64,000 nucleotides of DNA from Phyllostachys edulis (lineage: Eukaryota > Streptophyta > Magnoliopsida > Poales > Poaceae). Numbering within the stretch: position 1 is the stretch's first letter; each line of letters opens with the position of its first letter. Where the stretch lies: positions 110,673,684 to 110,737,683 of the forward strand of contig CM070546.1 in the NCBI GenBank assembly GCA_036346405.1. The letters are read 5' to 3'. The translations under genes were made by a program, and so were the position numbers. Under the pieces are notes generated by a model. It made no database searches and was not told the DNA's origin. It saw only the letters and a list, made by a program, of their open reading frames with translations. This document shows, in pieces, positions 36,735 to 45,482 of the stretch.

Positions 36735-37142
36735 ACCCACAGACGGTGCAGTAGATGAAACCGTCGTGATGATCGACTACCCTGAGACGGTGCAGATATG
36801 AAACCGCTGCGTGATAGTGACTATCACGACGGTTTCATATACGTATCGCTCGCGGTAATCGATCATCACGCACGGTTTCATCTACGCATCGTGCAGCGGT
36901 AATCGACTATCACGCACGGTTTTATCTACGGACCGTGCGTGGTAGTCGAATATCACGCACGGTTTTATCTACGCATCGCTGCGTGGTAGTCGACTATCAC
37001 CGAGCGGTTGCATCTGCACCATACGTGATAGTATGTATTACGAGCGGTTGCTTCAAAACCGCTCAGTGATGACCATTAGCATTATCGACCCATAAACTCG
37101 GGCGGCTCACGGAACCGCTCGTGATGGCGTTGAACCGCTCAG
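36735..37142. repeat. CACTA right subterminal repeat block
   Basis: Many copies of ACGGTTTCAT/ACTATCACG(A/C)(G/C)-type motifs in both orientations, ending 20 bp before the terminal inverted repeat. Confidence 0.85.
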
Positions 37143-37166
37143 AAGGCCTTTTTCGTAGTAGTGCGT

Positions 37167-37985
37167 GAGAAGACCACCTTCGGCCGACGGCCGACACCGC
37201 CGTGTTGCAACCCTCCCGCCGCTGCCCCAGATGGCACCATCGCATCCCGCCGCCCGAGGAGGTAGAAGGCGGCGGAACGGAGGGGACACCACGGCCGCCG
37301 TGCATAGTCGGCGTGATCGGAGATGCGCATGGTGGCGAGCACATCAGCGATGGGGTAGGACGACGCGGAGGTGCGGGATTCGGGCGCCGAGGCCGAGGGT
37401 GGTGGTGGAAGCCGGAGCTAGGGGAGAGGTTCGACTCGGGTAGGAGGGTACGCTGGGTAGGGGTCGACACGCACGCCGAGGGAGGCGGCGGCGGTACGTC
37501 TGCGTCTTGCGTAGCTTGTGTGTGCGGTAGGGCCGAGCGGTCGATTGGTGCGCGAATTGCCGTGGCGGGCAACATGGGGAGTACCGGGAAGGAGGGCGAC
37601 GGCGAGGTAGGGGAGGCCGCGTATGGCACGACGGCGGCGGCAGTCGGTATCGGTATTGGTATGGGTAAGGGTACGGTCTTTGCACGGAGGATACCGCCCT
37701 TGCCGCCGTGGTTGTTGCAGACTCCATTGCGGCCGCCTCCGCCCAAAGCTCGTGGGGATGCAGATTCGCTGGTCTTCGCCGCGTGGGTTTGAAACGGGCG
37801 AGGTGAGGAGCGGCAGCCGCGTGCGTGGTTGAATGGTAAAAGAGTCGTGGGCGGCGGCGAAGTAGTGGGCGCCGAGGGATGCGCGTGCGTGTGAGTTGCG
37901 CCTTTTTTTTCGCGTATAGGCCGCGGTCGAATGAATCGGTGGGGGTGGGACGATGGGAGTAAACTCCAAATTATAGTAGTTAAGA
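37167..37985 (-). pseudogene. GC-rich captured segment at Helitron 5' end (part 2)
   Basis: The first about 180 bp on the minus strand (37985 to about 37800) look like Helitron 5' sequence. The rest is GC-rich with overlapping Pro/Arg/Ser-rich frames on both strands, so no protein call is safe. A minus-strand frame starting MESATTTAARAVSS (37727) is one candidate. It joins 27716-28240 once the CACTA element is removed. Confidence 0.35.
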
Positions 37986-38234
37986 AACAGCTGCTTAAAT
38001 ACATGCAACCGGACTGGCTAAGCCAGCGATTCTCACGCCATGATCCAGAACTATCGGCTCCATGAGCCCAACTAAACCAACGCACCCACGACTAGATAAT
38101 GTGCCAACTAACTGCAAGTTAACTGCATACACGTACATGCATGCACCCACTAACTCCACAAGCTAACTAGATGCAAGTGCGTGCACAACACATGTACACA
38201 CACAGATAAAACTCTGTCAAGATTAAACCCAACA
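37986..38234 (-). repeat. Short LTR element, 5' LTR, right half
   Basis: Homology to the complete LTR resumes exactly where the left half stopped (AACAGCTGCTTAAATACATG...). It runs to the terminal CCAACA, followed by the AATTT target duplication. Confidence 0.92.
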
Positions 38235-38239
38235 AATTT

Positions 38240-38340
38240 CACCACCAATCCGCAGATGCGAAAATCAGAACTCGAAGAGAGTAAGAAAAACATCCGCTCA
38301 TCTCTACACGCAGATCGTTTATGAGTCTCAGACAAGACTT
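38240..38340. other. Unique flank between nested complex and hAT-like DNA
   Basis: About 100 bp that were adjacent to position 9308 before the LTR element inserted. Nothing is recognised. Confidence 0.4.
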
Positions 38341-39212
38341 GCAGACGGCACCGCACGGTGACGGCTCGGGTACCGCTCGGGTATGGTACCCAGAAGTATC
38401 GGAGTTTTTTCGAATTAAAATAAAACAAAATAAAATCTGGTACGGCTGGGTACCGCTCGGTACTGGTACGACCCAGTCAAATGATCAAAAAGCATAGCCC
38501 ATGAAGACCCAAGTTGCTGTGAGTATGAAAGGTAACCCTAGCCAGCACATTCCTCATTTCTCTCCCTCATTTCTCTCCGCCAGAGATCTGGAAGGAACAA
38601 AGAAACAAACAAGGCTTGGTTCAGACCGAAGAAGCTCCATGAGGTTCGACGAGGCTCCCTGAGGTACTTCCTCTTCTCCCCTCTTCTTGTTCCCTTCTTG
38701 GCTTCGGTTTTCTCACCTTCTTGTTCCCTTCACCCTTCTTGTTGTTCCTCTTCCAGTCTTCCTCTTCCTGAAATAACAAACAGCAAGGTTGTTCCTCTTC
38801 CTCTTGTTCCTCTTGGTTTCTCGGTTTCTCACCTCTTCCTCTTGGCGATTTCTTGCTTCCCCAGTTTGCCAGCAGCCCAAGAAGAGGGATCGTATTAGTA
38901 GGTTTTAGTCCTACTGGTTATGTGCTAAGTTAATATGTGTCATATGGTTATGGGATTATGGACCTTATTTCTCTATGTTTGCATATGTTATGGACTGTAT
39001 GGTTGTTCAATTGAGTTGTATGTCGTACTAGTATTTATGTGCGTCTTATGACTATGAGTTTATCAATTATCTTTTATATTATATATTTTTATTACTTTTA
39101 TTATATATATACTGCCGTACCGACGTACCAGGGTTTTTTGGGAAATACCGTATCGCCGTACCGGCGTACCCGTACCGGCGTACCGGTATCACGTACCCGT
39201 GCATCCCAGGGT
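38341..39212. mobile_element. Probable non-autonomous hAT-like element
   Basis: Both ends are made of repeated GTACC/CGGTACG motifs. The left has GGGTACCGCTCGGGTATGGT and CTGGGTACCGCTCGGTACTG; the right has CCGTACCGGCGTACCCGTAC and CGGTATCACGTACCCG. Such subterminal clusters and the outer CCCAGGG-type end resemble grass hAT elements. The terminal inverted repeat match is weak and no 8-bp duplication was proven. The interior is C/T-rich and has no domain. Confidence 0.4.
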
Positions 39213-39545
39213 TGAGTACTTCAGTCTCATATTCTTACAGGTTGGTAGTGATTTACGCATGAGAACTGGGTAAATATATTGTCATATGAAGAAAGGAGCA
39301 AACTGGTAAATTAAGTTAAACTCAAGCCTCAACAACACAAGCACTGCATGCTACGCAATGTTCAGAAGGCAGTTGTGTTTACGCCTTTACAGCCATGACA
39401 GTAGTAAATCACAGTAAGTCGTAAGATCTTTGTCCGGCAATCAGAGCATCTGTAAGGAGCCGTGTCGACGCAACACACAGCAAACATATATAAGCAGCTA
39501 GTGATACTAGCTATTGGTCGGCATCATCTCTGAAATTGATAACTG
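39213..39545 (-). other. bHLH 3' flank / probable 3' UTR
   Basis: A/T-balanced sequence downstream of the stop. No polyadenylation signal was assigned with confidence. Confidence 0.4.
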
Positions 39546-40013
39546 TCAAGAAGAAGAGCTCGAGGACTCGAACGTCGAGACCCTGCGCCGTTTGCTCAGA
39601 AGTGACTCCCTCGGCGCGAAGTCGAAGGCGGGGTTGACCTTATCGAGGACGGAGTTGAGCGCCTGGCGGACCGATGCCACGGTCACGTCGCCCTCGCACG
39701 ACATGAGGAAGGTGAACAGGACGCGCCCGCCCAGCGTGGTGACCTCCGAGCCGACGACCTTCAGCTTGAGAGGCTGCAGCGCACGCTTGACGTCCATGAA
39801 GAGATCGGCGCAGTCGTCGCAGCTGAGCGTCGCTTTGATGAGGAATCTGCCTCGGCCGTTGTTGCTGATCGTGCTGTGGGGCGCTTCTTGAACTTCCACG
39901 GTGACCTCGTCGGTGTCGGACGGGACGGGGCAGTGCTTGCCGATCCGCGCCGCGTTGTTCTTCAGCTTCTTTACGTGGTTCATCACTTCCGCGAGCAGCG
40001 CGGCTTTGTCCAT
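39546..40013 (-). CDS. bHLH gene, exon 2
   Basis: Encodes residues 110-264: helix 2 (MDKAALLAEVMNHVKKLK), a linker, the ACT-like domain and a basic/serine tail. It is a 468-bp frame without interruption, stop TGA at 39546-39548, preceded by acceptor CTTGCAG. Confidence 0.92.
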   Translation of the reverse strand: MDKAALLAEVMNHVKKLKNNAARIGKHCPVPSDTDEVTVEVQEAPHSTISNNGRGRFLIKATLSCDDCADLFMDVKRALQPLKLKVVGSEVTTLGGRVLFTFLMSCEGDVTVASVRQALNSVLDKVNPAFDFAPRESLLSKRRRVSTFESSSSSS

Positions 40014-43000
40014 CTGCAAGCCAAGCAAGCATCATGGGTGAGGTCGATTGTTAGGAAACCCTAGGTTTAGATCTTGCAGGTCTAGTCTACGATGGATTTC
40101 TCATCCATCCTAAAGATTATATAAACGAGAGGATCTCCAACTATTGTATGACCATTTTTTTACAGAAGAACAATAAAAAGAAGACAGAAGTCTCCTCATA
40201 TCTTTGTATTCAATCCACTATTCTGTATTGATTGTTCTTATATTGTTCTAAGCGATTCTATGTTTATCTACGACTTAATCGCTCGGATTGAACTCGTCAG
40301 TGACGGTTTCTCAACACGTTATCACCACGATCAACTCCGACCTACCTCTAGGTCTACTCTACTCGGATCGAAAGGTAATCGTCGAAGCACGATGCTCGTA
40401 GATCGAATCGTTTTTCTATATCGCTTCCAATTCTGCAATTTTGACTTTCTAGATTATTTCCTACAGTACAAATCTGTACAATACCAATCGGTAGGTTGCA
40501 TGAAGGAGTAAATATCGATTATACTGTGGATTGTAGATTGCAAATCCGCTCTAATCTACCGTGAGCCGACTTGAAGTCGGCAGCCAAGCCGATCGGTAGA
40601 TTACATGAAAAGAGTATACGATGATTGTACTTTTTATGGATAAACAATACAAAGAAAAAATCCGGCCGGCACAGCCTCATACGACCACTTTAGTGATTTC
40701 AAGAGCATGACCAATTCGCATGCGTCTGCGCGCAATGCACCGGAGATGGTTGAAATACTGAAGAAAGAAAAAGGTATCCCTAATCCTGTCCTGAGGTCTC
40801 AGAAAGAACGCGAACTTCAGCCCCTCGAATCTGAAGTAACCAGGGACGTCTAGTGAAAAAGGATAAGAATGACTTGACACAACCGATCACTGAAGTTCTC
40901 CAGAATCAGAAGGGGAGCCAGTTGAGACCTAGTACAGTATGAAACTTTCAGTAAAAGGCATACCGGATTTGAATATTCCCACGAAGGGAGATATCAGCAT
41001 GGGTGTGTACGCACACATCGGAGCTGAAAAACTAAATGGACTTGTCCCCGTAATTGAAAGCAGCGGTGGATAAGTAGAAGCATTAGAAGCATCGCTCCAT
41101 GAAGAAATAGCTATAAACTTAGTGACCACGGGAGAATCTATGAATAAGACAATAGCCAATGTCGATATTTACTTTGCAAAAAAAATTGCCACAATCATCG
41201 ATCTTGATATAGAGCCTATATCGCTCGCTGAATGTAAGAAAAGGTCAGATTGAGAATATTAGAAGAAGACAATAGAAACTAAATCATTATCTCTGAATAA
41301 AAGAGAAGTGTTTGGACCTGTAAGCCGCACGCCTCCCTATGTGCCTCCTGTAGGGCATAAGTGGGAATTTGTTCGAAAGAAAAATGAAAATAAGCAAGGC
41401 TCATTGTACAAGGTTTCACTCAATGTTCAGGAGTTGATTATGAAGAAACCTATTCCGCAGTCATGGGCGGAACTACTTTTAGATATTTAATCTCAATGGC
41501 AACAAACTTGAATTTAGAAATAAAATTGATGGATGTGGTAACTGCATACCTTATGAAAATTTGGATTCGAACATTTATATGAAGGTACCTGAATGTATCC
41601 CTGTCCCGATCTAAGACAGAGCAAATAGAATTCTGTACAGTGTGAAACTCAGAAAGTCACTGTACGGACTTAAGCAATCAGGCAGAATGTGGTATAATCG
41701 CTTGAAGCGATTTTCTATGCAAGAAAGGCTACACGGACAATGAGAACAATCCATGTGTATTTATACGACGATCACATGATTGATTTTGTATAATATCAAA
41801 GTATGAAGATGATCTGAATATCACCGGAATCCTATAATGTATTAAGAAAGCAAGCTCTTATCTGGAGTCGGAGTTCGAAATGAAAGATTTAGGTAAAACC
41901 AAATATTGCCTAGGCTTGCAGTTTGAGCATGCCCCCTGAAGGATATTAGTGTATCAGTCAACCTACACTCGAAAGGTGTTAGAAAGGTTCGGCTTTGGAA
42001 AGACATACCCTTCGAAAGTGCCGATGGTCGGGAGATCCTGCAGCAAGACAAGGATCCGTACAGACCTAGAAAAGAGGGGGAGGAAGTCTTGGGACCGGAA
42101 TTTCCATGCTTAAGTGCAATAGAAGTACTAATGTATTTAGCAAACTGTACTAGATCGGGCATGTATTTGCCGTAAACCTACTAGCAAAGTATAGTACAAA
42201 ACCTACCAAAAGCCATTAGTAGAGAATAAATGACATCTTTCGATACCTCTAATGAAGTAAAGACCTTGGTCTGTTCTGCAGAAAGAATCAAGACCAGTCT
42301 ATGAATGACTATGAAGATGCCAGTAACTATCAGACCCGCATACAACCAAGTCGCAAACAAGCTATGTATTCATATGTGGTGGAACTGCAATTTCATGAAA
42401 ATCGTCTAAGCAAAGTCTTGTATCGACTTCGACGAACCACTCGAAAATAATAGCACTGTACGGGGCCTCACGAGATTGTGTTTGGTTTCGGCGGATGATT
42501 CACCACATCCAGCAGTCATCTGGATTGAATACCGCATAAACTCCCACTATTATCTATGAAGATAATGCAGCTTATATTGCACGAGTGCAGATGGGCTATG
42601 TGAAGAGTCAATTAACAAAGCATATCAACCCCAAATTCATCTTTGCTCATAAATTGCAAAAGATGGATGAAATTAAAGTACTGCATACTAAGTCATATGA
42701 AAATGAATTTTTTTATTAATTAATTTTTTTTGAATTTTATTTTAAAGTTAACCCCCGGTGCACTTTATTTCCAATTCTGACCCCTTTGGTCACGCCACCA
42801 CCCGTGGCGTGACAAAACAACACTGTCACGTCAGCTCATTTCTGGTCAAACTCTTGTCACGCTACTGGAAGTGGCATGACAGTATTATTTAGTCACGCCA
42901 CAACTAGTGGCGTGATAAAAAGTGCTATTTTAGGGACTTATCTTGGCGCGTGACAGTGTTGTTTTGTCACGCCACCACCCGTGGCGTGACCAAAATGGTC

Positions 43001-45458
43001 AGAATTGGAAATAAAGTGCGCCGGGGGTTAATTTTAAAATAAAATTCAAAAAAAAGGTTAATTAATAAAAAATATTCTATGAAAATCTTACAGATTTATT
43101 CACTAAGTCACTTTCAGTATCTAGCTTTGAAAGGTGCATATATAGAATTGGAATGATGAGACTTAGAGAAGTGCAGAATTCAGGGGGAGAATCTTCATGA
43201 ATTCATTATTGAAACTTGATCATGAAGATCGAGTACCCAAAGAATAAATCTTGAAGATTAAATGAAATTGGGTGGCTTGTACATTTTTTTTCTCTTGACG
43301 AGTTTCCTGAAGTTTTTCGGCTAAGATTTTTAACGAGACATGAACATGATAGATGAGTACCCAAGGGGGAGTGTTAGAAAACCCTAAGCCCAAACCTTGC
43401 AAACCTGGCCCATGATGAGCTCCTCACCCTGAAGACTATATAAAAGAGGGGACCCTCAACTATTGTATGACTGTTTTTACTGAAGAGCAATAAAGAGAAG
43501 CTAAAAGTCCTCTCATATATCTGTGTTCAATCTACTATTCTGTACTGTTTTGTTCTTACATTGTTTTAAACGATTCTATATTTATCTACAAAGTAATCGC
43601 TTGAACTAAACTCGTCAGCAACCAATTCTCGTCAGATCTGACCGTTTGGCGCCTTCATGTGCGTGGTTCGCACGTAGCGTCTTTGCCTCTTCCGAAAATT
43701 AATAAGACGAAATGTATCTTAATGCATGCGCGGGATAGCCATGAGTGCAGAATTGTACCATTACAGCTAGAGGAAAGTTGCGCCGGGCCTCGCGTGCCGC
43801 GCCTTGCGGTCCTTGCGGATCATGCGTGCACCCATGCATTACCGCATCTCACCACGATCAGCCGCGTGCCCAACAAACAATGTTGCGTTGCGCCACGCAC
43901 GTACGCACGGCGGACGCCTCGTCCGTGAATAAAGCCGCGCGCACGCGCTGCGCCACCGGCCGGCTATTTTGCCGCCCCGCACCGGGCCGGCCGCTGCTTC
44001 TGATCACCGTGTCCGTGTGCATCGCGCCCCCGCCACCATCGCGGCAGCATCCTCGCTCGCACCTTCGCACGCGACGCCTCGGCCGTCCGCTCGCCGCTGC
44101 CCCTGCGCTCCGTGCGCAGGTTGCCCCAAGAGACCTAAGCATATGTTGCCTTGGTCGGCCTAGCAGCCAGCACGAGCTCCAGTTTAGCCATCTGGCACTG
44201 GACCAAGCTTGCATTTTCTGTACGAATAGCAACCAGGCCTCGCTTGGCCCAGCTAGGTCAATTTGATCTAGACCTAGTGCCCCAACGGAAACCACCTTGG
44301 TCCAACCACCCTAAGTACCTTAAATAAACAGGCCTAGGCCTGGATATAACTTAAGAAAAACTGGGCCTTTTATTGTGCGCCGGCGACCTGCAGATATGGC
44401 ACGCCATACAGCGACAAAATTGACAAGGTGCGAGATACTCCTTCCGGTCACAAGAAGTTGTTTTTTTATTTTTATACTACTAAATTTTATCATTATATAT
44501 ATATATATATATATTTTTATAAAAGTGTAATGTTATGAAAGTATTTTGTGTGACAAATTTACTCATTTTTTATATATCTAAACTACATATTTTAAATAGA
44601 GATTTGCTAAACAACATTCGACTGTTTTCTTTTGTCAAAATAGTCGAATTTTCGTCCGTGTGATATGCTTTGAGATTTGCACTTCTTCTTATCTAATGAA
44701 TTGGATCCGACTTTATTGTGATTTTTTTTTCCAAAATATAACGGGTTCACCACATTGCCGTATTTTGTTAGTATAAAATTTCAGTTTTTTGTCTTTGTTT
44801 TTGCTTAATCTCTCAAAGTATATGTTAGATTTTGAATTATGGGATGGAAATATAAGTTATTAATACTTTCGAGAATAATTACAGTGATTAAAAACAAAAA
44901 TTACATAAATAATTTATTGTAATTTATGTATAATGAAGTTGTTAATGAACTAAAATTTGGCTGTTTTAGGCTAAGAAAACTGTCAAATCTAGTATAAATG
45001 GACCCTTTTAAATAATATCTTGGATCAAAATTGGTACGTTTGACTCCCGTATTCGACTTCATTCTGTGACAGGAGGGAATACGGTGAAAAGAAGACGAAG
45101 CAGCAGCAACGAGAAAGAATAAAGCGCTCACCTTGTCAGTGCAGGGAACCATGCTCCGGAGCGTGGTGAGGTGCGCGTTGATACTCTCCCTCCTCCGCCG
45201 CTCTGCCTCGCTGTGGCTCTTGAGAGCCCTCGCCGTCTTCTCGTCCCGCTCACCTCCTCCCTTTCTCTTCGGCATCTCCATGGCGGCTGCCGCGTCCAAC
45301 CCGTCCTTCGTTTTGCCGTCCAAAAGGACTGACGACGTCGACGCTCCCAGCTGGCTAAAGCCATGGCCACCGCCGAAACCACCGTAACACCCCTCGTAGA
45401 GCCCGGCGGCATCACCGAGTGGAGCAGCAGAGCTCATGTCGTCGCGGATGGGTGCCAT
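39546..45458 (-). CDS. bHLH transcription factor with ACT-like domain, 2 exons
   Basis: A nuclear DNA-binding transcription factor of the plant bHLH family (AIG1/bHLH30-32-like by resemblance). Exons 45132-45458 and 39546-40013 join in frame into 264 codons plus stop. Residues 81-91 (SHSEAERRRRE) hold His82, Glu86 and Arg90, the set that reads E-box/G-box DNA. The helix-loop-helix runs to about residue 132 across the exon junction. Residues 163-234 form an ACT-like dimerisation domain (GRFLIKATLSCDDCADLF...). The tail is KRRR then Ser-rich. Donor GTGAGC and acceptor TTGCAG are intact, and the intron sits at the usual site just after the loop (PCTDK | MDKAALLAEV). The first in-frame ATG is at 45458; the ORF extends to a TTG at 45482, which is unlikely as a start. 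The 5.1-kb intron is inflated by transposons. This is the only intact-looking host gene in the window. Confidence 0.92.
40049..40316 (+). repeat. Intronic copia 5' LTR
   Basis: TGTTAGGAAACCCTAGG to GGTTTCTCAACA, 268 bp, with a TATA-like ATTATATAAACGAG near 40117. The following CGTTATCACCACG resembles the ACGTTATCAGCACG seen after LTRs of several plant copia elements. Confidence 0.85.
41280..42660 (+). pseudogene. Copia RT/RNase H remnants
   Basis: The linker before RT is clear (KREVFGPVSRTPPYVPPVGH then KWEFVRKKNEN, 41302-41390). RT pieces follow: LMDVVTAYL (about 41530), IYMKVPECIPV, SLYGLKQSGRMWYNRL (about 41650), FEMKDLGKTKYCLGLQFEH (about 41875) and YQSTYTRKVLERFGFGKTYP. Traces of RNase H (ADSPH-type region, 42400-42650) come last. 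Stops and shifts are frequent and the YVDD catalytic site is not legible. Confidence 0.8.
42705..43077. mobile_element. MULE-type MITE, 373 bp
   Basis: A perfect 9-bp target duplication TATGAAAAT flanks it (42696-42704 and 43078-43086). The terminal inverted repeats exceed 110 bp: both ends read GAAT(A)TTTTTTATTAATTAA inward through AACCCCCGG and TTTCCAATTCTGACC to GTCACGCCACC. There is no coding capacity. The 9-bp duplication indicates mobilisation by a Mutator-like transposase. It is inserted inside the decayed copia element. Confidence 0.9.
43372..43634 (+). repeat. Intronic copia 3' LTR
   Basis: TGTTAGAAAACCCTAAGCCC onward, with TATATAAAAGAGGGG near 43437 and AATAAAGAGAAG. It aligns with 40049-40316 with many differences; the last about 10 bp are ambiguous. 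Confidence 0.8.
43635..45131. other. Rest of the bHLH intron
   Basis: A GC-rich stretch (43640-44290) has overlapping frames on both strands that I do not accept as genes. It is followed by A/T-rich DNA with a (TA)n run (about 44495-44512). ACTCCTTCCGGTCACAAG at 44438 resembles a Stowaway-type MITE end, but no second end was found. Confidence 0.4.
45132..45458 (-). CDS. bHLH gene, exon 1
   Basis: Encodes residues 1-109. It has a Gly/Ala-rich N-terminus (YEGCYGGFGGGHGFSQLG) with MPKRK, then the basic region, helix 1 and loop, ending at PCTDK with a phase-0 donor GTGAGC. Confidence 0.92.
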
Positions 45459-45482
45459 AAACGAAGATGATCCAGGAGGCAA

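Larger units (their letters stand above)
28241..37163 (+). mobile_element. CACTA (En/Spm) DNA transposon, 8.9 kb
   Basis: Both ends begin CACTACTACG (28241 plus strand; 37163 minus strand). The 3-bp target duplication CGT sits at 28238-28240 and 37164-37166. Inside are two plus-strand transcription units: a tnp2-type transposase and a Ptta/En/Spm-type protein with a C48 protease tail. There are three blocks of short subterminal repeats, at the two ends and unusually between the two genes. Many frameshifts make it defective. It sits within the Helitron. Confidence 0.93.
10556..37985 (-). mobile_element. Helitron-like element with captured gene fragments
   Basis: The insertion into the LTR is precise. 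On the minus strand it begins TCTTAACTACTATAATTTGG (37985 downward) and ends GGGCATCCCACTAG (10556), the TC...CTAG ends expected of Helitrons, with no target duplication. The 3' base after CTAG is T as usual; the base before TC is T rather than the usual A. The 3' hairpin (expected CCCGTG/CACGGG stem) is degenerate: only CACGGGC is clear. No Rep/helicase ORF was seen, so it is non-autonomous. After subtracting the gypsy and CACTA elements it is about 6.6 kb and carries fragments of several unrelated host genes, most on the minus strand. Confidence 0.75.
9309..38239 (-). mobile_element. Short LTR element split by a nested Helitron
   Basis: The outer unit of a nested complex. Its 5-bp target duplication AATTT is at 9309-9313 and again at 38235-38239. 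The left LTR (9314-9699) is whole. The right LTR is in two halves (10414-10555 and 37986-38234) separated by 27,430 bp of later insertions. Removing these leaves an element of 1,491 bp: two LTRs of about 386 and 391 bp plus a 714-bp interior. The orientation is minus, with the PBS next to 10413 and the PPT next to 9700. It has no gag or pol, so it depended on another copia-type element. Confidence 0.9.
40049..43634 (+). mobile_element. Decayed Ty1/copia element in the bHLH intron
   Basis: Two related end repeats (40049-40316 and about 43372-43634) enclose plus-strand remnants of copia pol. The right repeat is preceded by a PPT (CCAAGGGGGAG). The right end is fuzzy and no matching 5-bp duplication was found (TCGAT on the left). 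The gag, protease and most of integrase are missing. Its transcription direction is opposite to the host gene. Confidence 0.85.

Noticed and set aside
28266..37142. CRISPR-like arrays in the subterminal blocks
   Set aside because: Motifs occur in both orientations with irregular spacers inside a plant CACTA element; this is subterminal repeat structure.
37063..38085. 340-codon minus-strand ORF
   Set aside because: It runs across the CACTA end, Helitron 5' sequence and part of an LTR, so it cannot be one gene; GC bias explains its length.
40044..43640. Target duplication for the intronic copia element
   Set aside because: TCGAT on the left has no match at the right border; the right LTR end is too eroded to place.
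43745..44295. Overlapping ORFs on both strands in the bHLH intron
   Set aside because: GC-biased composition, both strands open, no domain and no splice or start context.
44438..44830. Stowaway-type MITE
   Set aside because: Only one end (ACTCCTTCCGG) is seen, with no partner end or TA duplication.
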